Shown piece after piece: positions 51,463 through 60,602 of a stretch of DNA of 64,000 nucleotides. Source of the stretch: Bradyrhizobium monzae. GTDB lineage: Bacteria; Pseudomonadota; Alphaproteobacteria; Rhizobiales; Xanthobacteraceae. The stretch is taken from contig NZ_JAIRDQ010000015.1 of assembly GCF_021458635.1 (NCBI RefSeq), forward strand, positions 62,001 through 126,000, in the 5' to 3' direction. Every line of letters begins with the position of its first letter. Position 1 is the stretch's first letter. Under the pieces are notes generated by a model. It saw nothing but the letters and a program-made list of their open reading frames with translations, was not told where the DNA came from and did not search any database. The translations under genes and the position numbers were made by a program.

Positions 51463-52371
51463 CTAGTTCACGCGCGTCCAGGTCTGGCCGCCGCAGAACA
51501 TGCCGCCGAAGGCGCAGCCTTGCACGCGCAGGCGGTCGCCGCTCTTGAGTGAAATCGTGGAATCGTAGGTCGAGCCAGTATTGGGATCGAGGATGCGGCC
51601 GGACCATTTCTGGTCTTTGGCGGGCTTCATGTTGATCAAGACCTGCTCGCCATTCTGGTTCGATTTGCTGTCGACCGAATAGCCGCAAAGGTTATTGCCG
51701 CACTGCTCGATGCGGACCTTGCCTTCCTTTTCCTCGGTAAGCCAGATGCCAAGCGGTGAATTGGGATCGCGCGCCGGCGCAACGACGGGGGCCGCCGGGG
51801 CGACGGCTGCGGATTGAACGGGAGCGGGGGCAGTTGTCGGAGCCGCAGCAGGTGGCGGCTCCGGTGGTGCGGCAGCCACGGTAGGAGCAGGCGGCGGAGG
51901 CGCCGCAGGTGGTACCGGCGGTGCCGCAGCCGCCGTCGGGGCCGCGTTTGGAGCCGGTTGAGGCGGCGGCACCATCAGATCTTCGGCGGGAGCGGTGCTG
52001 GCGGTCGCTGCCGGAGGCGGCGCGGGTGGAGGCGGTGGAGCCGGAGGCTGTGCTGCGGCTGCGGGGGCAGGCGCCGCAGGCGCTTGCTGTGCCGCGAGCG
52101 GCGCCGCAACAGGAGCGGGTGCCGCCGCTGCCGGCGTTTGTGGATCGACCTTGGCCTGTTGCGGGGTCTGCTGGCCCGGGGGCGTCTCGTTCTTCTTGGC
52201 CTTCTTGGCCTTGCCTTGACCGGTGTTGTCGTAGACGCCGGGAATCTGCACGGTGCCGCGGTCCGGATCGATGCGGATGGTGCGCCCGCCGTACTCGAAG
52301 GTGTACTGCGCTTGCGCTGCGGTGCTCGCCAAAAGGAATGCGGCCGTGGCCAACAACTTCCTCATTTCCAT
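51463..52371 (-). CDS. DUF2147 secreted protein with long Pro/Ala linker
   Basis: A 302-residue exported protein. The signal peptide is MEMRKLLATAAFLLASTAAQAQ. A short N-terminal beta region (YTFEYGGRTIRIDPDRGTVQ) comes next, then a low-complexity Pro/Ala/Gln linker (about 60-200). A C-terminal DUF2147 domain follows (GIWLTEEKEGKVRIEQCGNNLCG, then WSGRILDPNTGSTYDSTISL and LRVQGCAFGGMFCGGQTW). DUF2147 proteins are envelope proteins of unknown role with four conserved cysteines; all four are seen. The linker would span a distance between membrane and domain. Confidence 0.8.
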   Translation of the reverse strand: MEMRKLLATAAFLLASTAAQAQYTFEYGGRTIRIDPDRGTVQIPGVYDNTGQGKAKKAKKNETPPGQQTPQQAKVDPQTPAAAAPAPVAAPLAAQQAPAAPAPAAAAQPPAPPPPPAPPPAATASTAPAEDLMVPPPQPAPNAAPTAAAAPPVPPAAPPPPAPTVAAAPPEPPPAAAPTTAPAPVQSAAVAPAAPVVAPARDPNSPLGIWLTEEKEGKVRIEQCGNNLCGYSVDSKSNQNGEQVLINMKPAKDQKWSGRILDPNTGSTYDSTISLKSGDRLRVQGCAFGGMFCGGQTWTRVN

Positions 52372-52536
52372 CTCCCGAACAGGTGGTCCCCGTACCGACG
52401 CTTACGCCCCGGTTCGATCGCGAAAAGTGATCTAGATCACTGTTTCTCGGTATGAGTCGCCTTCTGGCGGTTCCGGGTTCAATAGATCCGGAGCCAGCCC
52501 AAAGTTTGACCGGGGCAAGCGACAACGGGACGCGGG

Positions 52537-53331
52537 TCAATCGAACCAGGCGGCGTAGATCTTTTTGTAACTGCCGTCTTCCATCGAGATGTGCAGCCAC
52601 TGGTCGACGAAAGCCTTCAACGCCATGTCACGCTGGAGCCAGTAGGCCTTCTCCGAGAAGTCGAATGGTTTTTCGGGATGTACTGCGCAGAGCACGCCCG
52701 AATGCTGCTTCTGCTGATAGCGTGTCTCGGAGGCGTCCGTCATCATCAGGTCGGCATTGCCCCTCGCGATCTCGTCGAAGATCGCGGTATTGTCGGGGAA
52801 GACGGTGATGTCGGCGTCCTTGACATTGGCGCGCGCGAAACGCTCATTGGTCCCGCCGGGATTGACGATGACGCGGGTGCCTTTCTTGTCGATATCGGAA
52901 ATGCTCTGGTACTTGCCGACATCGGCGCAGCGCGCGATCGGCGTCTTGCCCTCGCGCATGATCGGCATTGTGAAGTAGCCCTTCTTCTGGCGGTCGAGTG
53001 TGACCGAGACGCCGCCCATCGCGATGTCGAACTGGTCGGCCTCGAAATCCTTCATCAGCTTGGGCCAGGCCGTGGCGACGTACTCGACCTTGACGCCGAG
53101 CGCCTTGCCCAGCGCCTCGGCCATGTCGACGTCGAACCCGGAGAACTGCTGGGTGGCCTTGTCGAGATAGGTGAAGGGCTTGTAGTCGCCGGTCATGCCG
53201 ACGCGCAACGTGCCGCGCTTGATGATCTCGTCGAGTCGCGAGGGCGCTGGCTGCTGCGCCTGCGCCGAGAGGTTTGCCAGCAACATCACGGCCAAAGCCG
53301 CAAGGATTCGAATGCTTATTCGAACGGTCAT
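52537..53331 (-). CDS. pheC: cyclohexadienyl dehydratase (periplasmic, PheC-type)
   Basis: A 264-residue periplasmic-binding-protein fold enzyme. The signal peptide (ILAALAVMLLANLSAQA) is followed by RGTLRVGMTGDYKPFTYLD and DFEADQFDIAMGGVSVTLDRQ. IVNPGGTNERFARAN and DLMMTDASETRYQQ come next, then VHPEKPFDFSEKAYWLQRD. The blocks match PheC of Pseudomonas, which turns prephenate or arogenate into phenylpyruvate or phenylalanine in the periplasm. A polar amino-acid binding protein is the alternative, but the NPGGTNE...FARAN run is specific to PheC-like enzymes. No transporter genes are adjacent. Confidence 0.8.
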   Translation of the reverse strand: MTVRISIRILAALAVMLLANLSAQAQQPAPSRLDEIIKRGTLRVGMTGDYKPFTYLDKATQQFSGFDVDMAEALGKALGVKVEYVATAWPKLMKDFEADQFDIAMGGVSVTLDRQKKGYFTMPIMREGKTPIARCADVGKYQSISDIDKKGTRVIVNPGGTNERFARANVKDADITVFPDNTAIFDEIARGNADLMMTDASETRYQQKQHSGVLCAVHPEKPFDFSEKAYWLQRDMALKAFVDQWLHISMEDGSYKKIYAAWFD

Positions 53332-53431
53332 CTCTTTTCCATCCATGCCCAAGCTGTCATTGTGCAGTCTTGAACGTGGATTTAGACCAGATGCCAGTTT
53401 CTGGCGAGACGGAATTGAAGGGAATCTCGAA

Positions 53432-53941
53432 GTGACGATCTCGATGTACGAGGCCTCGGTCGGCCTGTTCGTGCCTTACCTGCGCAATCTGTCCGTGCTG
53501 CTCGACAAGGGCGTTGCCTATGCCGAGACCCGCAAGTTCAATCCGGCGGTCCTGCTCGGCATGCGGATGGCACCGAACATGTACGATCTGGCACAGCAGA
53601 TCGGCGAGGCCTGCCGCCACGCCACCGTCGCTCCGGCCTTGCTGGCGCAATGCGAACCGGTCGCGCTGCCGCCGCTGGAGCACGACATGGCCGGGCTTCA
53701 GGCGCGGATCGCCACCTCAATCGAATTCATTGAAAGCCTGCCGCGCGCCGAGATCGATGCCGCCGCGGAGCTGAAGGTCTTCTTCCGACTGAAGAATGGG
53801 ACCGAGCTGCCCTTTACCGGGCGGACGCTGCTGCTCACCAACAGCGTCCCGCAATTCTTCTTTCACGTCACGACGGCCTACGATCTCTTGCGGCACGCAG
53901 GCGTCGAGCTTGTGAAGAAGGATTATCTTGGAAGGAAGTGA
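53432..53941 (+). CDS. DUF1993 family protein
   Basis: A 169-residue protein of the DUF1993 family, which shares the DinB-like four-helix fold. Visible blocks are YEASVGLFVPYLRNLSVLLDKG at the start, LGMRMAPNMYDLAQQIGEACRHAT near 42-65, and LLTNSVPQFFFHVTTAYDLLRHAGV near 135-160. The histidines FFFHVTTA and RHAT fit metal ligands of the fold. GTG 53432 was chosen over the following ATG because a GGGAA precedes it. It ends six bases before the GNAT start. Confidence 0.8.
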   Translation: MTISMYEASVGLFVPYLRNLSVLLDKGVAYAETRKFNPAVLLGMRMAPNMYDLAQQIGEACRHATVAPALLAQCEPVALPPLEHDMAGLQARIATSIEFIESLPRAEIDAAAELKVFFRLKNGTELPFTGRTLLLTNSVPQFFFHVTTAYDLLRHAGVELVKKDYLGRK

Positions 53942-53946
53942 GCGGC

Positions 53947-54450
53947 ATGCAGATCAGAGACGAACGGGTCGAGGATGGCGTCGCCATCAGCCGGATCACG
54001 ACGGCAGCATTCGCAATGGCGCCCCACAGCAGCGGGACTGAATCCCGCATCATCGAGGCGCTACGCCAAGCTGGCGCACTGACCGTCTCGCTGGTGGCGA
54101 CATCCGACGAGGGAAGTATTGTCGGGCACGTCGCCTTCTCGCCGGTCCGGATCGATCAGGATACTGCTCATTGGTATGGCCTCGGACCCGTCTCGGTTGC
54201 GCCGCAGATGCAACGACAGGGAATCGGCCGCTCGCTGATCCGCGAGGGATTAGCGCGGCTTGCGGCGCGAGATGCCGATGGCTGCGTCGTGTTCGGCGAT
54301 CCCGCCTATTATGGCCGCTTCGGCTTTGTCAGTGATCCTCTGTTGACCTATGGAGGCGAGCCAAGCATGTACTTCCAGCGGCTTGTCCTGAGGGGTGAGC
54401 CGCCGAAGGGGAACGTAAGCTACCACACGGCTTTCTCCGTGCGAGCATGA
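53947..54450 (+). CDS. GNAT family N-acetyltransferase
   Basis: A 167-residue acetyltransferase. The acetyl-CoA site is VSVAPQMQRQGIGRSLIREGLARL near residues 82-105 (the Q/RxxGxG/A loop as QRQGIG). The rest of the fold is GCVVFGDPAYYGRFGFVSD, typical of the YhbS-like group of GNATs. Acts on an unknown amine. It follows DUF1993 by five bases and is likely cotranscribed. Confidence 0.85.
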   Translation: MQIRDERVEDGVAISRITTAAFAMAPHSSGTESRIIEALRQAGALTVSLVATSDEGSIVGHVAFSPVRIDQDTAHWYGLGPVSVAPQMQRQGIGRSLIREGLARLAARDADGCVVFGDPAYYGRFGFVSDPLLTYGGEPSMYFQRLVLRGEPPKGNVSYHTAFSVRA

Positions 54451-54457
54451 GAGCTAA

Positions 54458-54943
54458 CTAGGCTTCGCCCTTGCGCTCGTAGTCGGCGAGCGAGCTGCGG
54501 CCGGCGATCTCGCTGCGCAGCAGCTCGAAGCGCCGATGCGCCTCGTTCTCGTGTTCGTCGACGAAATGCACGGCGGCCTCGCTCGTCATCGGGCCGCTGA
54601 CCACCGGGGCGGATTGCTCGCCGATGGTCTCGTGCACGTAGTATTGGCCGTCGTCGCCGCGATGGACGGTCCATTTCAGACGGATCGCCACCATCGGCCC
54701 GGGACCGACCTTGCTGTAGCCATCGGCGTCGGTGTGGTCCGGCACCAGCGGTTGCTCCTCGACCACCGGATGTTCGTCGGAGGCATGATGCTCGTCGGAG
54801 GTATGATGCTCGTCTGCGACCGCGTATTCATCGACAGCCACCGCTTCCGTCTCGGTGTCGCGGATGACGAGAACGGGTTCGGGGTGCTCCAAAATGCTGG
54901 CGATGGTCGCCAGCGCGTGGTCGGTCGGGTCGATTTCTGACAA
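54458..54943 (-). CDS. acidic hypothetical protein with His/Asp/Glu repeat
   Basis: A 161-residue soluble protein. An N-terminal helix (IDPTDHALATIASILEH) is followed by an acidic-histidine repeat (EHHTSDEHHASDEH), which could bind metal, then a more ordered part (VAIRLKWTVHRGDDGQYYVHETIGEQ) and a helical C-terminus. The repeat is encoded by near-identical 21-base units. Function unknown. It is convergent with the GNAT gene. Confidence 0.6.
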   Translation of the reverse strand: MSEIDPTDHALATIASILEHPEPVLVIRDTETEAVAVDEYAVADEHHTSDEHHASDEHPVVEEQPLVPDHTDADGYSKVGPGPMVAIRLKWTVHRGDDGQYYVHETIGEQSAPVVSGPMTSEAAVHFVDEHENEAHRRFELLRSEIAGRSSLADYERKGEA

Positions 54944-55111
54944 GGGTCCATCCTCCAGCTCGACGCGGCCGGCAAGTCTGTCCCACTGCCGCCGCGGCCG
55001 GATACATTACGCGGGTTTGATTAAGGCTGAGTTGGGGCCCGATCTGCACCAAAATGGGACGCATTCTGGCCGTCCGAAGGCGGGCGCGACTGGCCGGCCG
55101 CCTTCGGTTTT

Positions 55112-56101
55112 TCAGCCCAGCACATCCTGATTGATGATGTTCTGCCGAATCGGATCGCCGTCCAGCACACTCAGGATGTTGCGCGCGGTCTGCTCGCTCA
55201 TGCGGCTCACTGCCTCGACGGTGACGCCGGCCACATGCGGGGCCATGATGACGTTGGGCAGTGCGAACAGCGCATTGCTGACCGGCGGCGGTTCGACTTC
55301 GAACACGTCGATGCCGGCGCCGGCGAGCTTGCCGGAGACCAGCGCGTCGTACAGCGCGGCCTCCTTCACGATGCCGCCGCGCGCGGTGTTGATGAGATAG
55401 GACTTTGGCTTCATCCGGCCGATCCGCGCCGCATCGAACAGGCCGACCGTTTCCGGCGTCTTCGGGCAGTGGATGGTGACGAAGTCGGCGTTGGGCAGCG
55501 CCGCGTCGAGATCGGCGACCGGCTCGCAGCCGGCAGCCTTGATGTCGGCAGCGGGCTTGTAGGGATCATAGACCTGCACCTTCATTTCCATCGCCTGGCA
55601 GCGCTTGGCGGTGCGGGTGCCGATGCGGCCGAAGCCGATGACCAGCACGGTCTTGCCGTAGAGATCGAACGGCAGCATGCCGAGGCGGTTGGCCCATTGG
55701 CCGTCCTTGACGCAAGCGTGCATTTCATTCGCGCGTTTTGCCAGAGTCAGCATCATGAACAGCGCCTGCTCGGCGACCGAGGGCGAATTCGCGCTGCCCG
55801 CGACCATCAGCGGCACCTTGCGGCGGGAGAGGGCGGATACGTCGACGGCGTCGTAGCCGACGCCGATGCGGGTCACTACTTTCATGTCCTTGGACGCTTC
55901 CAGCTCGGTCTCGCCGAATGCGGTTGCCCCCAGCGCCACGCCGTGAACCGGCGCATGGCCCTTCAGCAGGGCCTCGAAATCCTTGGCCGAGATCAGGTTG
56001 GGAAACTCGACGAGCTCGATATCGTCCCGCTGGGTGAGGAGGGCGCGTGCCCCTTGCGACAAAGTCTGTGTAACGAAAATCTTCTTCTTGTTGGTCGCCA
56101 T
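55112..56101 (-). CDS. D-2-hydroxyacid dehydrogenase (SerA-like)
   Basis: A 329-residue NAD-dependent dehydrogenase. The NAD loop is VLVIGFGRIGTRTAKRCQAM near residue 148-167. The catalytic Arg is in NTARGGIVKEAAL near 237, the Glu in GIDVFEVEPP near 263 and the His in PNVIMAPHVAGVT near 288. It would oxidise or reduce a 2-hydroxy acid. It lies 47 bases after the ABC ATPase gene on the same strand, so it probably acts on a compound brought in by that transporter (inference). ATG 56101 fits the family start near KIFVTQ. Confidence 0.85.
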   Translation of the reverse strand: MATNKKKIFVTQTLSQGARALLTQRDDIELVEFPNLISAKDFEALLKGHAPVHGVALGATAFGETELEASKDMKVVTRIGVGYDAVDVSALSRRKVPLMVAGSANSPSVAEQALFMMLTLAKRANEMHACVKDGQWANRLGMLPFDLYGKTVLVIGFGRIGTRTAKRCQAMEMKVQVYDPYKPAADIKAAGCEPVADLDAALPNADFVTIHCPKTPETVGLFDAARIGRMKPKSYLINTARGGIVKEAALYDALVSGKLAGAGIDVFEVEPPPVSNALFALPNVIMAPHVAGVTVEAVSRMSEQTARNILSVLDGDPIRQNIINQDVLG

Positions 56102-56148
56102 CGCTCCCTGCCTGCTAGCGTTTCTTAACCCGTTTTCTTGGGCCGGCG

Positions 56149-57249
56149 TCACAGCACGACGCCGGTTTCCTCGTTTAGCAGGTGCATGTTGTTGAGGTCC
56201 ATCGCCAAACGCATGGGAGCCCCGTCCTTGGCGCCGGCATTGGGGTTGACGCGGCCGCAGACCGGCGTGCCTTCGAGTCCGAAATAGACCAGGGTCTCCA
56301 TACCCATCGGTTCGGTGACATCGAGCACGGTGTCGAATGGTTCGACGCCGGGCTCCAGATGCGCATTCGATTCCGTGAGGTGTTCAGGACGGATGCCAAG
56401 CAGCAGCTTGTCGGTGCGAGGCAGCGCGTTGTAGCGCGCGGCACGCGCTGGCGGCAGCGCAAAGCCGATGCGGTCCGTGAGGCGGATTTGCAGCGCGCCG
56501 CCGGCATCCTCCAGCCGGCACGGGATGAAGTTCATTGCGGGCGAGCCGATGAAGCCCGCGACAAAGCGCGTCGCCGGCTTGTGGTAGAGCTCGTTCGGCG
56601 TGCCGATCTGCTCGATGCGGCCCTTGTTCATCACCACCACGCGATCGGCCAGCGTCATCGCCTCGACCTGGTCGTGGGTGACGTAGACGGTGGTGGTGCG
56701 CACCTTCTGATGCACCTTCTTGATTTCGATCCGCATCTGTACCCGCAGCTTGGCGTCGAGATTGGACAGCGGCTCGTCGAACAGGAAGACCTTTGGATTG
56801 CGCACGATGGCGCGCCCCATGGCGACGCGCTGGCGCTGGCCACCGGAGAGCTGCTTCGGCTTGCGGTCGATCAGATCGGTGATGTCGAGCAGGCGGGCTG
56901 CCTCCGTCACCCGCGCCTTGATCTCGGCCTTGGGGTAGTGCTTCAGCCGCAGCCCGAACGACATGTTCTCGGCGACCGTCATGTGCGGGTAGAGCGCGTA
57001 GTTCTGGAACACCATGGCGATGTCGCGATCCTTCGGCGGCACGTCGTTGACGACGTCGCCCCCGATCATGATATCGCCGTCGCTGATGTCCTCGAGCCCC
57101 GCGATCATGCGCAACGTGGTCGACTTGCCGCAGCCGGAGGGGCCGACGAGGACGATGAACTCATGGTCGGCGATGTCGAGATCGATGCCGCGCACGGCTT
57201 CGACATCGTCGTAACGCTTGACCACCTTCCGCAATGCAACGTCAGCCAT
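56149..57249 (-). CDS. sugar/polyol ABC transporter ATP-binding protein (UgpC/MalK-like)
   Basis: A 366-residue ATPase of the CUT1 family. Walker A GPSGCGKST is near residue 37, the Q-loop FQNYALYPHMTVAENM near 82, the signature LSGGQRQRVAMGRA near 133, and Walker B FLFDEPLSNLD near 155 followed by VTHDQVEAM. The C-terminal regulatory TOBE-like domain runs from 240. It powers the two permeases encoded just upstream. The frame runs on through the permease gene, but the start at 57249 is fixed by MADVALRKVVKRYD. Confidence 0.93.
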   Translation of the reverse strand: MADVALRKVVKRYDDVEAVRGIDLDIADHEFIVLVGPSGCGKSTTLRMIAGLEDISDGDIMIGGDVVNDVPPKDRDIAMVFQNYALYPHMTVAENMSFGLRLKHYPKAEIKARVTEAARLLDITDLIDRKPKQLSGGQRQRVAMGRAIVRNPKVFLFDEPLSNLDAKLRVQMRIEIKKVHQKVRTTTVYVTHDQVEAMTLADRVVVMNKGRIEQIGTPNELYHKPATRFVAGFIGSPAMNFIPCRLEDAGGALQIRLTDRIGFALPPARAARYNALPRTDKLLLGIRPEHLTESNAHLEPGVEPFDTVLDVTEPMGMETLVYFGLEGTPVCGRVNPNAGAKDGAPMRLAMDLNNMHLLNEETGVVL

Positions 57250-57269
57250 GAAACCTCGACCTTTCAACA

Positions 57270-58181
57270 TCAACCCTTTGTCGCGCCGGCAGTCAGGCCG
57301 GCAATGTAGTAGTCCATCAGGAAGGCGTAGATGATCAGTGGCGGTGCTGCGCCGAGCAGCGCGCCGGTCATGATCTGCCCCCAGTTGAAGACGTCGCCCT
57401 TGATCAGCGTGGTGGTGATGCCGACCGGAAGCACGAGCTGGTCGATGGATGTCGTGAACACGAGGGGGTAGAGGAATTGGGCCCAGGACACCGTGAAGGC
57501 GAAGATCGTCGCGGCGATCAGCCCGGGCAGCGCCACCGGAATGAAGATCCGCAGCAAGGTCTGTAGCCAGGAGGCGCCGTCGATGATCGCGGCCTCGTCG
57601 AGCTCCTTGGGGATCGAAGCGAAATATCCGATCATGATCCAGGTGCAGAACGGCACGGTCAGCGTCGGATAGATGAACACCAGCACATACCAGCGGTTCA
57701 GGAGCGTAATGCCGGTGAAGTCCTGGATCACCGCCAGCATCTTGAACAATGGAATGAACAGCAAGCTGTCCGGGATCAAATAGGTGAGAAACACGCCGGT
57801 CGCGAGCGTCGCCGAGCCCCAGAACTTCATTCGCGCCAGCGCGAACGCCGCGGGGATGCTGATCAGCATGGTGACGATCACGACCACGATCGAGATGATC
57901 GACGAGTTCCAGAAAAAGCGCAGGAACTGGTTCGAGGTCAGGAGTTCGACGTAATTGGACAGCGTCGGATGAAATACCCACCAGGGATTGGTCGCCGCCG
58001 AAATCTCCGCGCTGCTCTTGAGCGAGGTGATGAGCATGTAAACCGGCGGCGTCAGGAAGAAGATCGCAAACAGCACCAGGAAGAAATAGGACCAGCGCAA
58101 TGCCCAGGTGCGGTCCCGGCTCATGCTGCCGAGTTTGACCTTGCGGGACGGGCCGGCCTTGTCGATCGCGAGCGTGCTCAT
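57270..58181 (-). CDS. sugar ABC transporter permease (MalG-like)
   Basis: A 303-residue inner-membrane permease with six helices. The EAA-like coupling loop, near residue 195, reads KELDEAAIIDGASWLQTLLRIFIPVALPG and contacts the ATPase. It begins with a hydrophilic lead (STLAIDKAGPSRK) before the first helix at about 30. Its start overlaps the stop of the MalF-like gene as TGATG, showing tight coupling. Confidence 0.92.
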   Translation of the reverse strand: MSTLAIDKAGPSRKVKLGSMSRDRTWALRWSYFFLVLFAIFFLTPPVYMLITSLKSSAEISAATNPWWVFHPTLSNYVELLTSNQFLRFFWNSSIISIVVVIVTMLISIPAAFALARMKFWGSATLATGVFLTYLIPDSLLFIPLFKMLAVIQDFTGITLLNRWYVLVFIYPTLTVPFCTWIMIGYFASIPKELDEAAIIDGASWLQTLLRIFIPVALPGLIAATIFAFTVSWAQFLYPLVFTTSIDQLVLPVGITTTLIKGDVFNWGQIMTGALLGAAPPLIIYAFLMDYYIAGLTAGATKG

Positions 58182-59119
58182 CAGGCCTCATTCCCACGTT
58201 TGTTGACATCGCGCAGGATGAAGACCGCGGCGACGGCGAGGATCGGCACCATGAACAGCGTGACGCAGGCGCCGAGCGGAATGTCGCTGCTCTGGATGCC
58301 GACCTGGAACGCCCAGGTGGCGAACAGATGCGTCGTGTCCAGCGGTCCGCCGGAGGTCAGGATGCGAACGATGTCGAAATTGGCGAAGGTGACGATCAGC
58401 GAGAACAGCGTGGTGATGGCGATAATGTTGCGCATCATCGGCAGGGTGATGTGCCAGATCTTCTGCCACCAATTGGCGCCGTCGATCGACGCCGCCTCGT
58501 AGAGCTGGTCCGGCACCGATTTCAGCGCCGCAAGGTACATGATCAGGAAGAACGGCGCGCCGTACCAGACGTTGACGAGGATGACGGAGAAGCGTGCCCA
58601 GAAGGTGTCGCCGAGCCAGGGGATCGGACCGACGCCGAAGAAGGACAGCGTGTAGTTGAAGGCGCTGTAGGAGGGATCGAACAGCCAGAGCCAGGCGAGC
58701 GTACTCATCGCCGGCGGGATCACCCAGGGCACCAGCAGCATGCCGCGCCATTTGCGCTGCTTCTTGCCGGGAATGTTGTGGACGAAATGCGCGACAATGA
58801 AGCCGATCAGCGCCTTGAAGAACACGGCGGTCACCGCGAAGATGCAGGACTGCTTCACCACCATCCAGAATGTTTCGCGCTTGAACAGGAAGGTGAAGTT
58901 GCCGAAGCCGACGAACTTCGTCATCGCCTTGTTCAGAGTAGCCAGATAAATCGAGTAGAAGGCCGGGTAGAGCACGAGCAGCAGGATCAGCAAGATCAGC
59001 GGCAGCGTCAGGACGAACGCCACCGTCGATTTACGTCCCAGCGCATTGCGCAGGCTCGCCCGTTTGCGCGTGCCGGTGGGGCGGGCGACGCGACCTTGCT
59101 CAACGACGATATCGGCCAT
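58181..59119 (-). CDS. sugar ABC transporter permease (MalF-like)
   Basis: A 312-residue inner-membrane permease. The first helix is VAFVLTLPLILLILLLVLYPAF near residues 33-54, and the EAA loop, near 208, reads DQLYEAASIDGANWWQKIWHITLPMM. It pairs with the MalG-like permease. A basic N-terminus (RPTGTRKRASLRNALGRK) faces the cytoplasm. It follows the binding-protein gene after 139 bases, a gap that may hold an RNA-processing signal between the highly expressed binding protein and the rest. Confidence 0.92.
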   Translation of the reverse strand: MADIVVEQGRVARPTGTRKRASLRNALGRKSTVAFVLTLPLILLILLLVLYPAFYSIYLATLNKAMTKFVGFGNFTFLFKRETFWMVVKQSCIFAVTAVFFKALIGFIVAHFVHNIPGKKQRKWRGMLLVPWVIPPAMSTLAWLWLFDPSYSAFNYTLSFFGVGPIPWLGDTFWARFSVILVNVWYGAPFFLIMYLAALKSVPDQLYEAASIDGANWWQKIWHITLPMMRNIIAITTLFSLIVTFANFDIVRILTSGGPLDTTHLFATWAFQVGIQSSDIPLGACVTLFMVPILAVAAVFILRDVNKRGNEA

Positions 59120-59258
59120 GTCAGCTTCCTCAAGTCAGCTTCTTTGGGCCTGCTTCCTTGCAAACCGAAGCCGGCCGCACGTATCGGCCGCTGGTCACGC
59201 GGATCGGACGACGGGCGGGCGGCTCACGCGCGAGGCGTGAACCGCCATGCCCCCCGGC

Positions 59259-60602
59259 TCAGCTCCGCATGAAGCCTTCACACTCGCCCTCGGCCCAGGC
59301 GAGCGCCTGTTCCATCTTCTCGCCCTGCGCATAACGCAGCGCCAACTTGGTCAGCGTCGCCTGATTATAGATTTGCTCCGCAATCTTTGGCGGCGCCGGC
59401 GCGGCGGCAATCGACAATGTCTGATGATTGTAGGGGTTCGGATAGTGATAGAGCGTGCCCTTCGGCGGTCCTTCCTCGGCCCAGGTCTTCAGCGTCGTCA
59501 TGCTTGCGTACGCCGGCAGATCGTACCCGCCGCTCACCTGAACGAACTTTTCGATCGACGACGGCTGCGACAGGTGACTAAGCAGGCTCTTGGCCGCTTC
59601 CTTGTTCTTGGAGAATTTCCAGATGCTCCAGAAGAACGGCTGGAAAGGCGCAAAACGGCCCTTCGGTCCGGCCGGGAAGCCATGCGTCCAGCATTGCTCC
59701 GCGACCTGCGGCGCATCGCGCTTGGCGACCGCCCAAGCGCTCGGCGGGTTCATGATCAGGGCGCCCTTGCCGGAAATCAGCCATTTGTTGTTCGAGGCGT
59801 CGTCCCAGGAGGGCGCGTCCGGCGGCAACACCGCGATCAGCTTCTTGTAGAATTCGAGCGCCTGCCGTACCTCGTCTGTCTTGACGGTGATGTCGCCCTT
59901 GGCGTTGACGAGCTCGGCACCGAAGGACTGGAAGATCGCGCCCGCGGTGTCGATGTTGTCCGGGGTCGTGCCGAGGCCGATGCCGAAGGCGAAGCCGCCC
60001 TTTTGGCAGGCTTCGGCCGCCTTGAGGAACGTATCCATCGTCCAGTTGTCGGCCTTGGGCGGTGAACCGGCCGGATACATTTCCTGGACATCGATATTCG
60101 CGTATTTCTTCATCAGATCGATACGCGAGCAGGGCCCTTTTATCTGACTGCCAGCGGTCGCCGGCACGGCGAGCCATTTGCCGCCGGCCTGGCCGAGATA
60201 CTTGACCGTGCCGTTCACCTCGCCGTTCTGCTTGATGACCGGCTCCATGACGTCATTGACCGGTTCAAGCAAGTTGTCATAGGCGTGCGGCTGCCAGCCG
60301 ATTTGAGACGACAGGATATCGTGCCCGGACTTTGCCTGCGCCTCGGCTGCCATCGTCAAAAGGAGCTTGTTGCCCTGGCTGGTGATGTAGTCGATGGAAA
60401 CCTCGACCTTCTCCTTGGCAGCCCATTCATTGATCAGGTCGGTGGAGGCAGCGTTGGCGCCGGGTACCCAGTGGTCCCACAGGCCGATCGAGAGCTTACC
60501 GGCGGCGTAAGCGCCTCGGACGTAGGGCGCTGCGATGAGCGCCGTGGAGGACATTGCAGTGGCAGCCACAAATTGACGTCGCGTCAGTGTCTTGCGTGAC
60601 AT
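59259..60602 (-). CDS. sugar ABC transporter substrate-binding protein (family 1), Tat-type signal
   Basis: A 447-residue periplasmic binding protein. The twin-arginine motif TRRQFVA (residues 7-13) followed by TAMSSTALIAAPYVRGAYA suggests export by Tat after folding. The binding fold shows LSIGLWDHWVPGANAAS near 36 and later GKGALIMNPPSAWAVAKRD. First gene of the ABC unit. The ribosome site is GAGGAAA. Substrate likely a sugar or polyol by family, not readable further. Confidence 0.9.
   Translation of the reverse strand: MSRKTLTRRQFVAATAMSSTALIAAPYVRGAYAAGKLSIGLWDHWVPGANAASTDLINEWAAKEKVEVSIDYITSQGNKLLLTMAAEAQAKSGHDILSSQIGWQPHAYDNLLEPVNDVMEPVIKQNGEVNGTVKYLGQAGGKWLAVPATAGSQIKGPCSRIDLMKKYANIDVQEMYPAGSPPKADNWTMDTFLKAAEACQKGGFAFGIGLGTTPDNIDTAGAIFQSFGAELVNAKGDITVKTDEVRQALEFYKKLIAVLPPDAPSWDDASNNKWLISGKGALIMNPPSAWAVAKRDAPQVAEQCWTHGFPAGPKGRFAPFQPFFWSIWKFSKNKEAAKSLLSHLSQPSSIEKFVQVSGGYDLPAYASMTTLKTWAEEGPPKGTLYHYPNPYNHQTLSIAAAPAPPKIAEQIYNQATLTKLALRYAQGEKMEQALAWAEGECEGFMRS

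Noticed and set aside
54770..54820. Short regular repeats that could suggest a CRISPR array
   Set aside because: They are adjacent coding repeats for a His/Asp/Glu stretch, with no spacers and no cas genes.
56149..58209. A single 686-residue frame covering the ABC ATPase and part of a permease gene
   Set aside because: The first 320 residues are Arg/His-rich shadow sequence of the permease in another frame. The ATPase has its own start at 57249.
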